A stretch of DNA of 45,810 nucleotides from JAUPTX01 sp964652835 (GCA_964652835.1 CAZZCB010000006.1:1-45810); one strand, 5' to 3'. Counted from the stretch's first letter, positions 26,505-34,819 are shown. Numbers and translations are program-made. The notes: a model not told the origin generated them from the letters alone.

Positions 26505-26610
26505 AAAATAAGGCCTTTCGGCCCGTTTATAATTACCCTGAAAAACAGGGTTAGCTCGCTTATTTCGGACCAAGGGATACTGCACAGTGGCAAGCATCCA
26601 ATAAGCTACA
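26505..26610 (-). promoter_or_regulatory. Structured leader segment upstream of rpsF
   Basis: Starting from a promoter at 26616-26644, the minus-strand RNA would fold GCTTATT/AATAAGC around a GGATGC/GTATCC stem, then ACCCTG/CAGGGT, then GGCC-GAAA-GGCC followed by TTATTTTT, a weak terminator or attenuator. No known riboswitch is recognised. Confidence 0.45.
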
Positions 26611-26615
26611 CCGTG

Positions 26616-26644
26616 ATAGTATCAAATAAGTGTAATTTTGGCAA
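26616..26644 (-). promoter_or_regulatory. Promoter in the rpsF upstream region (proximal)
   Basis: TTGCCA (26639-26644), 17 bp, TACTAT (26616-26621), pointing to rpsF. Confidence 0.6.
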
Positions 26645-26649
26645 GAGAA

Positions 26650-26675
26650 AAGCCCGGCCATATGACCGAGCTTCC
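26650..26675 (-). terminator. Hairpin with T-rich tail in the rpsF upstream region
   Basis: On the minus strand AAGCTCGGTC-ATAT-GGCCGGGCTT forms a 10-bp stem with two G-U pairs, followed by TTCTCTT. It may end the RNA at 26715-26959 or a very short RNA from 26679-26707. Confidence 0.55.
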
Positions 26676-26678
26676 CCC

Positions 26679-26707
26679 ATTATAGATATCTCCCAAAGCA
26701 AGAACAA
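26679..26707 (-). promoter_or_regulatory. Promoter in the rpsF upstream region (middle)
   Basis: TTGTTC (26702-26707), 17 bp, perfect TATAAT (26679-26684). The hairpin at 26650-26675 begins almost at the start site. Confidence 0.55.
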
Positions 26708-26714
26708 TGGGGAC

Positions 26715-26959
26715 AAAAAAAATAGGGTTGATTCATAATGAACTTTTGAGCTCTGGCAGGTGCGAGGAAAGCCCTCGCACCTGCCTTGAGTTCAACATCT
26801 TTCGACCACTGTGTGTTAGACCAACACAACAATGATTATCCTTATCGTACCGACATGAAGTAAACCACGTCGACATCCGGGTTTAAACCGGCGTTAGGCT
26901 AGTTTTTAGGATCCCTCCTATGTCTATCTAAGCCCCCTCAGCGAAAGATGCGATCACCC
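26715..26959 (-). ncRNA. Probable structured noncoding RNA, unassigned
   Basis: A perfect-consensus promoter feeds this gene-less stretch. The RNA would begin GGGTGATCG near 26959. A closing 9-bp stem joins 26942-26950 with 26796-26804. Inside it are GGCTTAG/CTAGCC topped by TAGGA-GGGA-TCCTA (GNRA-type loop), GACGTG/CATGTC, and a CATTG..GTGTT/AACAC..CAGTG arm. A 13-bp hairpin (26755-26785) follows, and a run of eight T lies near 26715. I compared it from memory with tmRNA, RNase P RNA, SRP RNA, 5S and the TPP and cobalamin riboswitches and found no match. It could be a lineage-specific RNA or a diverged known one. Confidence 0.6.
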
Positions 26960-26965
26960 ATATGT

Positions 26966-26993
26966 ATTATAGCATACCCAATATTTTTGTCAA
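26966..26993 (-). promoter_or_regulatory. Perfect-consensus promoter for the unassigned RNA
   Basis: TTGACA (26988-26993), 16 bp, TATAAT (26966-26971) on the minus strand, not followed by a gene start. Confidence 0.85.
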
Positions 26994-27006
26994 TATGTTA
27001 AATATC

Positions 27007-27795
27007 CTACCCTCCTATCTTATGAAGATTTTTTAGATTTTCTTTTATCTGATTTTTTAGATTTTCAAGAGGTATATTTTTAAGCTCTGCTATCTTTTTA
27101 TAAACCTCTATAACATAGTGAGGCTGACATCTTTGTCCTCTGTACGGAACGGGGGCAACAAAAGGCGAATCTGTTTCTGTTAAGATTTTATCTATAGGTA
27201 CAGATTTTAAAACCTCGTCGTAATCAGTCGTGAAAGTTATAACGCCAGTGAAAGAAATATAAAATCCTAAATCTAAAAATTTTTGCGCTATTTCTTTTGT
27301 TCCAGCAAAAAAGTGCGCTTGTCCGCGAAGCTTTTCACCGGCAGTTTTTTTATATTCTTCTAAGATTTCTAGGGTGTCTTCGTAGGCGTCCATACTTCCC
27401 TTTTTCGGCCGGATATGGAGCATTAGCGGTAGATCATTCTCTAATGCAAAATCTATTTGTTTTCTAAAATCTATTTCTTGCGCCCCACGCTCTTCCCCTC
27501 TAAAATAATCCAGTCCGCATTCACCTACACATATAGTTTTCTCTCCTAAAAGTTTTTCATAATCTTCTTTATTAAAATCTTCTTTCCCTGATTCGTTTGG
27601 ATGAAGCCCAATACACGCATAAAGATTTTCATTTTCTTTTGCAAGACGCACGGCTTCTTTTGAAGTAGATAGATTTGTTCCCACGGTTAAAGTGCCGACG
27701 GCGTCTTGCGCCATTTTCTTTATCACCTCTTCTTTATCACTTTCAAAATCCGATAAATTTAAATGTGAATGAGAATCAAAATACTGGAAAGACAT
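27007..27795 (-). CDS. tatD: TatD family metal-dependent deoxyribonuclease
   Basis: A 262-residue TIM-barrel hydrolase. The metal ligands are seen as HSHL near the N-terminus, GECGLDYF (the E of strand 3), LMLHIRP, GQAHFF and TETDSPF. The IGLHPNE block is typical of TatD. The family removes nucleotides from DNA 3' ends in repair or DNA turnover. The start codon lies 1 bp after the metG stop, so it is co-transcribed with metG, an order seen in many bacteria. Confidence 0.93.
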   Translation of the reverse strand: MSFQYFDSHSHLNLSDFESDKEEVIKKMAQDAVGTLTVGTNLSTSKEAVRLAKENENLYACIGLHPNESGKEDFNKEDYEKLLGEKTICVGECGLDYFRGEERGAQEIDFRKQIDFALENDLPLMLHIRPKKGSMDAYEDTLEILEEYKKTAGEKLRGQAHFFAGTKEIAQKFLDLGFYISFTGVITFTTDYDEVLKSVPIDKILTETDSPFVAPVPYRGQRCQPHYVIEVYKKIAELKNIPLENLKNQIKENLKNLHKIGG

Positions 27796-27796
27796 A

Positions 27797-29254
27797 TTAG
27801 TCGAGTCGTTTAAAGATTGGCTCCGCTGGAGTTGTTCGTGTGCCCACAGCTTCTACTACTTTCGCTGAAGTTTCTGGCATAAAAGGCTCTAGAAGTACGC
27901 CCATATAGAAAAGATTAAGCATAAGTCTCGCCACGTCTTCTTTTGCAGAAAGCTCGTCTACTTTTACTTTTTTAAAAGGCTGTTCTGTGGCGATAAATAG
28001 ATCCATCTCACGAACTTCGTTCATCAAATATTCCAAAGCCTTTTGTGGCTCAAAGTTTTTAAAAGCTTCGTGATACGCCTGACCAACGAATTCTTTGTCC
28101 GTCCAAACAGCCCCCTCTTCTGGAAGCTTTACTATCACATCATAGTTTTCCGCCATTTTAACTATTCTGTTTGTTAGATTTCCAATACCGTTCGCGAGGT
28201 TTGCGTTAAAGCTCTCTTTCATCATTTCCATTGAGATCGGAGAATCTTCAAAAGAACTTACATTGTAAGTTAGATAAAATCTGACGGCATCTGTGCTGAT
28301 TTCTTTTACTGCGTCGTATGGGTTTATTACGTTACCGAGCGATTTTGACATTTTCTTTCCATCAGCGCCGTTTAAGAAACCGTTGATCAAAATCTTGTCT
28401 GTATTTTTAATACCTGCGGCCATAAGCATCGCTTGCCACATTGCTGATTGTTGCCTGAGGTTATCTTTCCCTGCGATTTGAAGTGTAAATCCTTCTTCCC
28501 AAAAAGTTTTAAAGTCGTCACCGCCTGGCCAACCCAGGGTTGAAATATAGTTCACAAGTGCATCAAACCAAACATACATAACCTGGTCTTCGTCGCCTGG
28601 CACCGGCACACCCCAAGGCATTTTTTCTTTTTTTCTAGATATTGAAAAATCAGTCAAACCTCTTTCTACGAATTTTTTAATTTCATTAAAACGGAAATCT
28701 GGCAAAACAAAGTTTTTGTTTTGCTCGTAGTAATCCAAAAGTGGCTGAGTGAAATCAGAAAAGCGAAAGAAATAGTTTTCTTCACTTATCAGTTCTAGAT
28801 CTTTGTTTGGGTGAATCGGGCATCTGCCGTCCACAAGCTCTGAGTCTGTTTTCTCAAGCTCACAACCAACACAGTATTTTGCTTCATATTTCGCCTTGTA
28901 AATATATCCGTTTTTATCTACCAGCTTCCAGAATTCTTGTGCAGCTTTTAGGTGGTTTTCATCTGTTGTTCTGATAAATTTCAAATCTTCTGACAAGTTT
29001 AAAATATCTGAAAGACCTTTGAATTTTTCTGCAAAAGAATCAACATATTTTTGCACGTCCACACCCTCTTCTTTTGCCTTTTCCCAGATTTTTGTTCCGT
29101 GCTCATCTGTTCCTGTATTAAAGAAAACATTATTCCCCATAAGTTTATGATACCGAGCCAGAGCGTCAGCACGAATAATCTCCATCGCAAATCCGACGTG
29201 CGGATCTGAGTTTACGTAAGGAAGAGTTGTTGTGATGTAAATATTTTTAGACAT
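27797..29254 (-). CDS. metG: Methionyl-tRNA synthetase
   Basis: A 485-residue class I synthetase. The HIGH motif appears as HVGF within YVNSDPHVGFAMEI, and the signature DGKKMSKSLGN is intact. A zinc-binding knuckle shows YCVGCELEKTD and then RCPIHPNKDL. The anticodon-binding helical domain covers the last 150 residues. The extra C-terminal tRNA-binding dimer domain of many bacterial enzymes is absent, giving a short form. It is followed directly by tatD and preceded, 5 bp away, by the permease gene. Confidence 0.96.
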   Translation of the reverse strand: MSKNIYITTTLPYVNSDPHVGFAMEIIRADALARYHKLMGNNVFFNTGTDEHGTKIWEKAKEEGVDVQKYVDSFAEKFKGLSDILNLSEDLKFIRTTDENHLKAAQEFWKLVDKNGYIYKAKYEAKYCVGCELEKTDSELVDGRCPIHPNKDLELISEENYFFRFSDFTQPLLDYYEQNKNFVLPDFRFNEIKKFVERGLTDFSISRKKEKMPWGVPVPGDEDQVMYVWFDALVNYISTLGWPGGDDFKTFWEEGFTLQIAGKDNLRQQSAMWQAMLMAAGIKNTDKILINGFLNGADGKKMSKSLGNVINPYDAVKEISTDAVRFYLTYNVSSFEDSPISMEMMKESFNANLANGIGNLTNRIVKMAENYDVIVKLPEEGAVWTDKEFVGQAYHEAFKNFEPQKALEYLMNEVREMDLFIATEQPFKKVKVDELSAKEDVARLMLNLFYMGVLLEPFMPETSAKVVEAVGTRTTPAEPIFKRLD

Positions 29255-29259
29255 TTTTA

Positions 29260-30333
29260 TTATTTTTCAAATTTTGCAATTTCTTTTAATTTCGCCATTT
29301 CTAAATCTTTAACGTATTCAAGTATCGTAACCGCAACAGGGATAGCGAGTATTAGTCCCCAGAATCCGGCCAAATTTATACCTATCAAAACAGAAAGTAT
29401 AACAACTAGCGGTGATATCCCCGTCGCTTTCTGGACAATAAGTGGTGCGATCAGATAGCTTTCTAGTTGCTGGATTATAATATAGAGCCCGATAACCATA
29501 AGCGCAAGAGATATTCCTCCGCCAGCAAAAGAAAGAGTTACGGCTGGAACAGCTGCTAAAAATATTCCAAAAGGTATAAGCTCAAAAAGACCAGCAACCA
29601 CAGCCAGAAGAAAAGCGTATTCAACACCTAGAATCTTAAGTCCGATAAAAGTAAGAACTCCGACGATAAGACCTAAGACCACTTGCCCGCTTATCCAAAG
29701 AGCGATTTTTTTCTGAGACCTCTCCCACAGATTTATAACATAACTTTCATTTTGCACTGGTGTGATAATTTTTAGAAAATTTTCGATACCATCTTTTGAA
29801 ATTGAAAGATAGAAAGATATGACTGCCACCAAAAGAACGTTTGCTATACCACCAAAGAAAGTTGAAAGAGTGGCTACGAAACCAGAAGAAACGTTGTTAA
29901 AAATAGATGCTAGGTTTTCTGCCACCTTATCTACCGGTGAATTTCCTGCGATTTCAGTTGCAATAACACCAGCGCTGTCTAGACTTTGTATGTCAACACC
30001 ACCGATACTCGAAGTCCCAGGGAAAAATTCTGAAACAAAAGGAACAATGTTTACAAGCTCACCGATTAAAATCGGGACAAAGAAGTAGAACACTAAAGAG
30101 AAGATAGCTACTGTTATGATATACATAAAAGCCACTGAAAAACCGCGGCTTATCCCGAGTCTTGATTTCAAAGAAGTCGCTGAGGTCCCGATAAAAGACG
30201 CAATCACCACAGAAGTAAGAATCATTAGGATTAGAGACTTTATCTTAATCAAGGCAAATATCAAAACCCCAATCCAAACTATGTTGAATAGGGTTTTTGA
30301 ACTTATATTAATTGAATAGGTTTTATTTTCCAT
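29260..30333 (-). CDS. AI-2E/PerM family membrane permease
   Basis: A 357-residue protein with about seven to eight membrane helices. The pattern matches the AI-2E transporter (UPF0118/PerM) family: paired N-terminal helices, a long soluble part (about 95-150), then WISGQVVLGLIVGVLTFIGL, a FELIPFGIFLAAVPA loop and a last helix pair. Members have been tied to autoinducer-2 export or Na+/H+ exchange; the substrate here is unknown. It begins 6 nt after a TATTAT box and lies 5 bp before metG. Confidence 0.88.
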   Translation of the reverse strand: MENKTYSINISSKTLFNIVWIGVLIFALIKIKSLILMILTSVVIASFIGTSATSLKSRLGISRGFSVAFMYIITVAIFSLVFYFFVPILIGELVNIVPFVSEFFPGTSSIGGVDIQSLDSAGVIATEIAGNSPVDKVAENLASIFNNVSSGFVATLSTFFGGIANVLLVAVISFYLSISKDGIENFLKIITPVQNESYVINLWERSQKKIALWISGQVVLGLIVGVLTFIGLKILGVEYAFLLAVVAGLFELIPFGIFLAAVPAVTLSFAGGGISLALMVIGLYIIIQQLESYLIAPLIVQKATGISPLVVILSVLIGINLAGFWGLILAIPVAVTILEYVKDLEMAKLKEIAKFEK

Positions 30334-30339
30334 ACGCCC

Positions 30340-30348
30340 ATAATAACA
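30340..30348 (-). promoter_or_regulatory. Extended -10 of the permease-metG-tatD unit
   Basis: TGTTATTAT on the minus strand, 6 nt before the ATG. Confidence 0.55.
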
Positions 30349-30368
30349 GCTTTCGCGGGCTTTTGGAA

Positions 30369-31763
30369 CTAGGCTAGCTTTTCTTTAAAATATGAGACTA
30401 GGTCGTCCATTTTTATTCTTTCTTGCTCTCCGGAGTCACGCAGACGTACTGTTACCGACTGATCTTCTAGACTTTCGAAATCTACCACGACGCAGAAAGG
30501 CGTTCCGATCTCGTCTTGTCTTCTGTATCTTTTTCCAATATTTCCATTGTCATCGAAAACTACATTTCCGAATTCTGATTTTAGTTTTCCAAAAATATCT
30601 TTTGATTTTTCTACTAAATCTTCTTTATTTTTTAGAAGCGGAGAAACAGCTATTTTATATGGAGCGATTTTAGGATTAAGAGCCAGGTAAACACGAGTGT
30701 CTTCCCCGCCGATATTATCTTCTCTATAAGCACTGACAAGCAAAGCAAGAACTGTGCGGTCGAGACCAAAAGAAGGTTCGATAACGTGCGGAACAAAAAC
30801 TTCGCTTCCGCCTTCGCTTTGATCTACATACTGAAGTTTTTGAGAACTTCCGTCTTGGTGACGCGATAAGTCATAGTCACCTCGATAAGCTAGACCGTAA
30901 AGTTCTTTTTGTCCAAAAGGATACTCGAATTCGAAATCTATTGTTCGAGCAGAATAGTGAGCTCGGTCGCCGTCGCCGATTTCTACGTCGTGAACTTTTT
31001 TCATATCAAGTCCAACCGAAGCCATCCACTCTAACATTTCATCTTTCCAATATTCAAAATGCTGTGACCACTCTGAGGGCTTTACAAAATATTCTATTTC
31101 CATTTGTTCAAGCTCACGAAGACGGAAAATAAAATCACGTGGAGTTATTTCATTTCGAAAAGCTTTACCAATCTGCGCGATACCGAAAGGCATTTTTGGA
31201 TTCATTGAATCCACGACGTTTTTAAAGTTTACGAAAATACCTTGCGCTGTTTCTGGACGAAGATATGAAGTAGCCGCAGAATCCTCTGAAGCTCCAACTT
31301 TCGTTTGAAGCATCATGTTGAACTGACGAACTTCGCTCCAATTTTTGGCCTTACAGTTCAAACAAATAATATCGTCTCCAGATTTAAACTTATTATTGAA
31401 TTGCTCAATAGTCATTCCGTCCACACCTGTTTTACCTAGATCCTTCAAAAGTTGATCTGCTCTAAACCTTTTATTACATTTTAAACACTCTACCATCGGA
31501 TCAGAAAAATGATCGACGTGACCTGTCGCCTTCCAAACATTTTGGTTCATCAGTATCGCTGCGTCTACTAAGTACATATCTGTTCTAGAGTGAACAAATT
31601 TTTTTAGCCAAGAATCTTTAACGTTGTTCTTAAGAAGAGCTCCAAGTGGTCCGTAGTCGTATGTACCAGCTAGTCCTCCATATATTTCAGAGCCCTGGAA
31701 CACAAATCCACGTCTTTTAGCGAGTGATACTATTTTCTGCATTAAATCGGTATTTTCTGACAT
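30369..31763 (-). CDS. glyQS: Glycyl-tRNA synthetase, alpha2 type
   Basis: A 464-residue class II synthetase of the single-chain homodimeric (eukaryote/archaea-like) kind, not the bacterial alpha-beta form. It opens LMQKIVSLAKRRGFVFQGSE, continues GGLAGTYDYGPLGALLKNN, and has FNMMLQTKVG, TSYLRPETAQGIFVNF (motif 2) and a HVIEPSFGLDR motif 3. A zinc knuckle (VECLKCNKRFRAD, then ICLNCKA) is visible. The C-terminal anticodon-binding domain is intact. It is 14 bp after the DUF11-like gene. The alpha2 form is usual in CPR genomes. Confidence 0.96.
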   Translation of the reverse strand: MSENTDLMQKIVSLAKRRGFVFQGSEIYGGLAGTYDYGPLGALLKNNVKDSWLKKFVHSRTDMYLVDAAILMNQNVWKATGHVDHFSDPMVECLKCNKRFRADQLLKDLGKTGVDGMTIEQFNNKFKSGDDIICLNCKAKNWSEVRQFNMMLQTKVGASEDSAATSYLRPETAQGIFVNFKNVVDSMNPKMPFGIAQIGKAFRNEITPRDFIFRLRELEQMEIEYFVKPSEWSQHFEYWKDEMLEWMASVGLDMKKVHDVEIGDGDRAHYSARTIDFEFEYPFGQKELYGLAYRGDYDLSRHQDGSSQKLQYVDQSEGGSEVFVPHVIEPSFGLDRTVLALLVSAYREDNIGGEDTRVYLALNPKIAPYKIAVSPLLKNKEDLVEKSKDIFGKLKSEFGNVVFDDNGNIGKRYRRQDEIGTPFCVVVDFESLEDQSVTVRLRDSGEQERIKMDDLVSYFKEKLA

Positions 31764-31777
31764 AAATATTTTAGTTA

Positions 31778-33670
31778 TTACTGAACTTTATCATTTTGAG
31801 GGTTATAATTCAAATCCTTGTTCAAAATAGTCCTAATATCCGAATAATTGTTGTTTATCTGAGTATTTGTAGAGACATCTAATCCTTTATATTTAATACC
31901 TTGAACGAGATCGAGTGTTTCCCCGACATGTATTTCTGATGGGTTTAATCTAACCTGGAACTGAACTTCTTTCGCTGGCAGATTTGTCCCCGTCCCCTTT
32001 TTGACATTACCAACATTCCAGACAACTTCTTTTGTAGTTTGATTAAAGGTAAGAGACTCACCGCTTGGACTTTTTGTTCCAACATATTCAACATAGATAG
32101 GAAGCTTACCTCGAACCTCAGCGCCTGAAACGTCGTTTAATGAGTTTACTAATGACCAGGAAATCGTGTATGTAGTCGACTGCCCTGGAGTTGGAGGAAG
32201 TGGTCCAGTATTTGGAAAAGCCCCACTGTTGTAAAGAGCGTGTCCTACCATCTGAAGATTTGTCGCTATTCTTAAAGTTTTTCTATCGAAGTTTTTAATA
32301 TCTAAGAATTCATTTACGTTGTTTGGATCTCTAGCTTTTATACTAAGACTAATAGTTGCTTCAGCAGCAGAAGCTGGAGGTAGGGTGTTAAAGCTAAAAC
32401 TTAGTTCCCCGTCTTGCCCAGGATTTACACTGGCAAAAGCTGGGTAATTTTGTCTATTCCAAATTATTTTATTTGTTGAACTCTCATAGAAACCATTTGT
32501 GGTGATAGACGAATAGTTAACAATAGATCCGGAAAGCTCTGCGACTATTTCAATATCTGTTAATTTTTGATTTGTTGAATTATTCCAAGATATTTCTGTT
32601 TTATTTGACGCTCCTGAAGAAACAACAACCTCTGGATTATTATTTCCGTTTACTGTTATACGAGTATCAAGTAATGGCTTTTGAATAGCAACAACGTAGC
32701 TTTGAGAGTTAAACTGAACTCCCATTTCTCTTTCGTTAACATCTGTTTGCTGACCAATGTAAACATTGAACGCTCTCTGTTCTCCAGACTGAGCGACTAT
32801 AACTCCATTAACTTTTATTTCTTTTTCAACTCCAGGATTTAGATCACCTAAAACCCAGATGTTGTCTCCGAAAGTTGGTGACGGCTCTGCTGATTTAAAG
32901 TCAAAACCCCTTGGGTATTCAGCCACGATAATCATATTTTTAACAGCGTCGGGAGTGTTGAGTCCGGCCTTGATAGCAAAAGAAATATTCTGATTTGCGC
33001 CACTACTGTCTGGCCCTGTAACTGAGAGGTTAACTGGCGCAGAAGATATGTTTACTGTGTATATTTTTTCTTTTACGAAAATAGCGTTTGATCCAGGAAC
33101 TCTGTATTCGAGGGTTATCTTAATATCTCTTGTTGTTCCTTGCTGACCAAAAAGCGTAACGTTTAGGAGTTGTTTTATAACATCTCCCGCTGGGATGTCA
33201 CCCACACCTATTCTCTCTCTGTAAATGTCTTCACCGAGCCCTGCTCCTCTTTGGTATTCGATAAGCAAATCTGTATATTCTAATTTAACGCTGTTTTTGT
33301 TTGTAATCTGAATTTGAAGTGGAAGTTCTTCACCGCCGTTTGCAAAAGCATTTCCCAGAATAGAGATGTCTATATTGTTTCCGGAAACAGTGTTGGATTC
33401 ACCAAAAAACATAAAGAGCCCGAACAAAGCCGAAGCCACGAAAAATATCACCGAACCAAAAAACACCTTACGGAACATCGAAGACCCTAAAAGGTTTTTT
33501 GTTGGTTTTTTAATTATTTTTTCTGTTTCGTCATCTTTCCAAGAAGAAGAAACGTCATGTTTTTTCTCATGAATTTCAGATCTTTGTTTTGGGGCAAGCT
33601 TTTGTTTCTTGCTATAGATTTTATTTTTTAACTCTTCTATTTTTCTAGAAAATTTTTGATTTTTCTCCAT
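31778..33670 (-). CDS. Membrane-anchored surface protein with DUF11-like repeats
   Basis: A 630-residue protein. The first 65 residues are cytoplasmic, Lys/Glu-rich and helical. One membrane helix (about 70-92, VFFGSVIFFVASALFGLFMF) follows. The rest lies outside: beta-sandwich domains with DUF11-like features such as PLQIQITNKNSVKLEYTDL, NISFAIKAGLNTPDAVKNM and TTYTISWSLVNSLNDVSGAE. The C-terminal tail is Asn-rich. Similar proteins are found in many Parcubacteria next to glycyl-tRNA synthetase or recO genes, as I recall. A role in envelope shape or attachment is plausible but not shown. Confidence 0.75.
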   Translation of the reverse strand: MEKNQKFSRKIEELKNKIYSKKQKLAPKQRSEIHEKKHDVSSSWKDDETEKIIKKPTKNLLGSSMFRKVFFGSVIFFVASALFGLFMFFGESNTVSGNNIDISILGNAFANGGEELPLQIQITNKNSVKLEYTDLLIEYQRGAGLGEDIYRERIGVGDIPAGDVIKQLLNVTLFGQQGTTRDIKITLEYRVPGSNAIFVKEKIYTVNISSAPVNLSVTGPDSSGANQNISFAIKAGLNTPDAVKNMIIVAEYPRGFDFKSAEPSPTFGDNIWVLGDLNPGVEKEIKVNGVIVAQSGEQRAFNVYIGQQTDVNEREMGVQFNSQSYVVAIQKPLLDTRITVNGNNNPEVVVSSGASNKTEISWNNSTNQKLTDIEIVAELSGSIVNYSSITTNGFYESSTNKIIWNRQNYPAFASVNPGQDGELSFSFNTLPPASAAEATISLSIKARDPNNVNEFLDIKNFDRKTLRIATNLQMVGHALYNSGAFPNTGPLPPTPGQSTTYTISWSLVNSLNDVSGAEVRGKLPIYVEYVGTKSPSGESLTFNQTTKEVVWNVGNVKKGTGTNLPAKEVQFQVRLNPSEIHVGETLDLVQGIKYKGLDVSTNTQINNNYSDIRTILNKDLNYNPQNDKVQ

Positions 33671-33676
33671 ATAAAA

Positions 33677-33685
33677 AGTATATCA
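33677..33685 (-). promoter_or_regulatory. Extended -10 of the DUF11-like gene
   Basis: TGATATACT on the minus strand, 6 nt before the ATG. Confidence 0.6.
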
Positions 33686-33691
33686 CAAAGA

Positions 33692-34264
33692 TTACATAAG
33701 CTGTGTAGCACGAAGTGATTTATTCACTTCTTTTACAATATCTTGTCTTACTTTTGTTATTTCATCGAGCACAGCTTGAGAAAAAGGACTTTGAACAAAA
33801 GAATACTCTTCCCCATCTCCCCAGTAACCAAAATAACTAAGTATTTTTAGAGCTAAAAGTGCGTCCAAACTTTTGTCTGACTTTATTTTATTCTCATCCA
33901 TAAAAATAAATGCCTTTACGAGTTCAGCAAAAAGATTTACGTGCGGTTCATCCTGAGGACAAAGTTTTTTCAGAAGTCTGAGCACCTGAACTTTTGTCTG
34001 GCTATTTTCTATCTTTTCAGAGAAAAAAATTAAGGGATTAGCGTTTACTATTTTCCAACCCTGCTTTCCTAAGACAAAAGATATCTCAGAAAAATCAAAA
34101 TCTTGAAGAGCGTAGCGAAGTTTTGATTCTATCTTTCGGACACCCGATGCATTTGCTCTGACCAGACCCATCTCTTCGGTAAAAACAAAAAAGGTTTTAT
34201 CAGATTCACCTTTGTTTTCAGATGAAATAATAAAACCTTTTGTTGTGTAGATTGTGTGTGACAT
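33692..34264 (-). CDS. recO: DNA repair protein RecO, short form
   Basis: A 190-residue RecO. The N-terminal OB fold is clear: IYTTKGFIISSENKGESDKT, then FFVFTEEMGLVRANASGVRK and the LRYALQDFDFSEISFVLGKQ strand. A helical domain follows (residues 85-190). Most RecO proteins have about 240 residues and many have a C-terminal Cys4 zinc knuckle; neither the length nor the cysteines are here. It mediates RecA loading onto SSB-coated DNA with RecR in other bacteria. It sits 21 bp upstream of the DUF11-like gene. Confidence 0.86.
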   Translation of the reverse strand: MSHTIYTTKGFIISSENKGESDKTFFVFTEEMGLVRANASGVRKIESKLRYALQDFDFSEISFVLGKQGWKIVNANPLIFFSEKIENSQTKVQVLRLLKKLCPQDEPHVNLFAELVKAFIFMDENKIKSDKSLDALLALKILSYFGYWGDGEEYSFVQSPFSQAVLDEITKVRQDIVKEVNKSLRATQLM

Positions 34265-34271
34265 TACTCTT

Positions 34272-34280
34272 ATTTTATCA
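34272..34280 (-). promoter_or_regulatory. Extended -10 of recO
   Basis: TGATAAAAT on the minus strand, 7 nt before the ATG. Confidence 0.6.
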
Positions 34281-34293
34281 ATTTAAATAGTAT

Positions 34294-34322
34294 TTGACAA
34301 ATTGTTTCAAATATGATATAAA
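34294..34322 (+). promoter_or_regulatory. Promoter of the Bacteroidetes-like secreted gene
   Basis: TTGACA (34294-34299), 17 bp, TATAAA (34317-34322), with a TG extended element. It lies 21 nt before the ATG, unlike the leaderless native genes. Confidence 0.8.
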
Positions 34323-34343
34323 CTAACAAAACCTCACCGCCAC

Positions 34344-34796
34344 ATGAACAAGATTTTCTTAGTCACCCTGCTGGTGGCGCACCTTTTCAGCACTACTCTC
34401 AATGCACAAACCGATAGCACCAAAGTAAACCTTGGCATGATGCTGGTTCCCATGGGATGGGTAAACCTAGACCGACCAAATGATGATGGTCTGGGTAGCA
34501 CCATGGGCATCTTTGGTGTAGCGCAAGTGATCCGCGGCAACACCGTTTTCACGCCGTACTACGCGATCAACACGAATGCGTACGGCCTAGCTGTCTACCA
34601 ACAACTCACGCCAGACTTCGGAGCCTACGTCGTGGGAAACAAATCAGCACTCCAAAACGATGGCTATGCTGGAATAGGGGTTGGAACACCGCTGGGTAAT
34701 GCGACCGGCTTCGTCGAAGTTGGATCTTCGTGGAAGACTCCCGGTCTGGGACTCTACTTTGGAGCATTCATCCCAATAGTGCGAAGGGTGCGATAA
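34344..34796 (+). CDS. Small secreted, beta-barrel-like protein (Bacteroidetes-like)
   Basis: A 150-residue protein of unknown function. Residues 1-20 are a signal peptide with the cut site LNA/Q, a form common in Bacteroidetes. The body has alternating small, polar and aromatic residues in strands such as FTPYYAINTNAYGLAVY, FGAYVVGNK, ATGFVEVGSSWKT and GLGLYFGAFIPI, as in outer-membrane beta-barrels. CPR cells are not thought to have an outer membrane, so such a protein is out of place. It stands alone between recO and ileS, with its own consensus promoter and terminator. The GC and codon use are higher and different from its neighbours. Confidence 0.75.
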   Translation: MNKIFLVTLLVAHLFSTTLNAQTDSTKVNLGMMLVPMGWVNLDRPNDDGLGSTMGIFGVAQVIRGNTVFTPYYAINTNAYGLAVYQQLTPDFGAYVVGNKSALQNDGYAGIGVGTPLGNATGFVEVGSSWKTPGLGLYFGAFIPIVRRVR

Positions 34797-34819
34797 CACC
34801 CGCAAACCCAAGTGAACGT

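Noticed and set aside
26540..26600. SRP RNA, because of GGTCCGAAATAAGCGAGC
   Set aside because: It resembles the SRP domain IV core but lacks the GGAAG tetraloop context and the matching 5' strand.
26487..26738. Plus-strand reading frame of 83 codons in the rpsF upstream region
   Set aside because: It crosses hairpins and minus-strand promoters, has no start signals and a low-complexity composition; the region looks like RNA.
26796..26959. tmRNA, RNase P RNA, TPP riboswitch
   Set aside because: No tag frame and no 3' CCA-type end; no GAGGAAAGTCC-type core on the transcribed strand (a GAGGAAAGCC on the other strand is only a hairpin loop); the CTGAG and GGATAAT fragments lack the rest of the TPP core.
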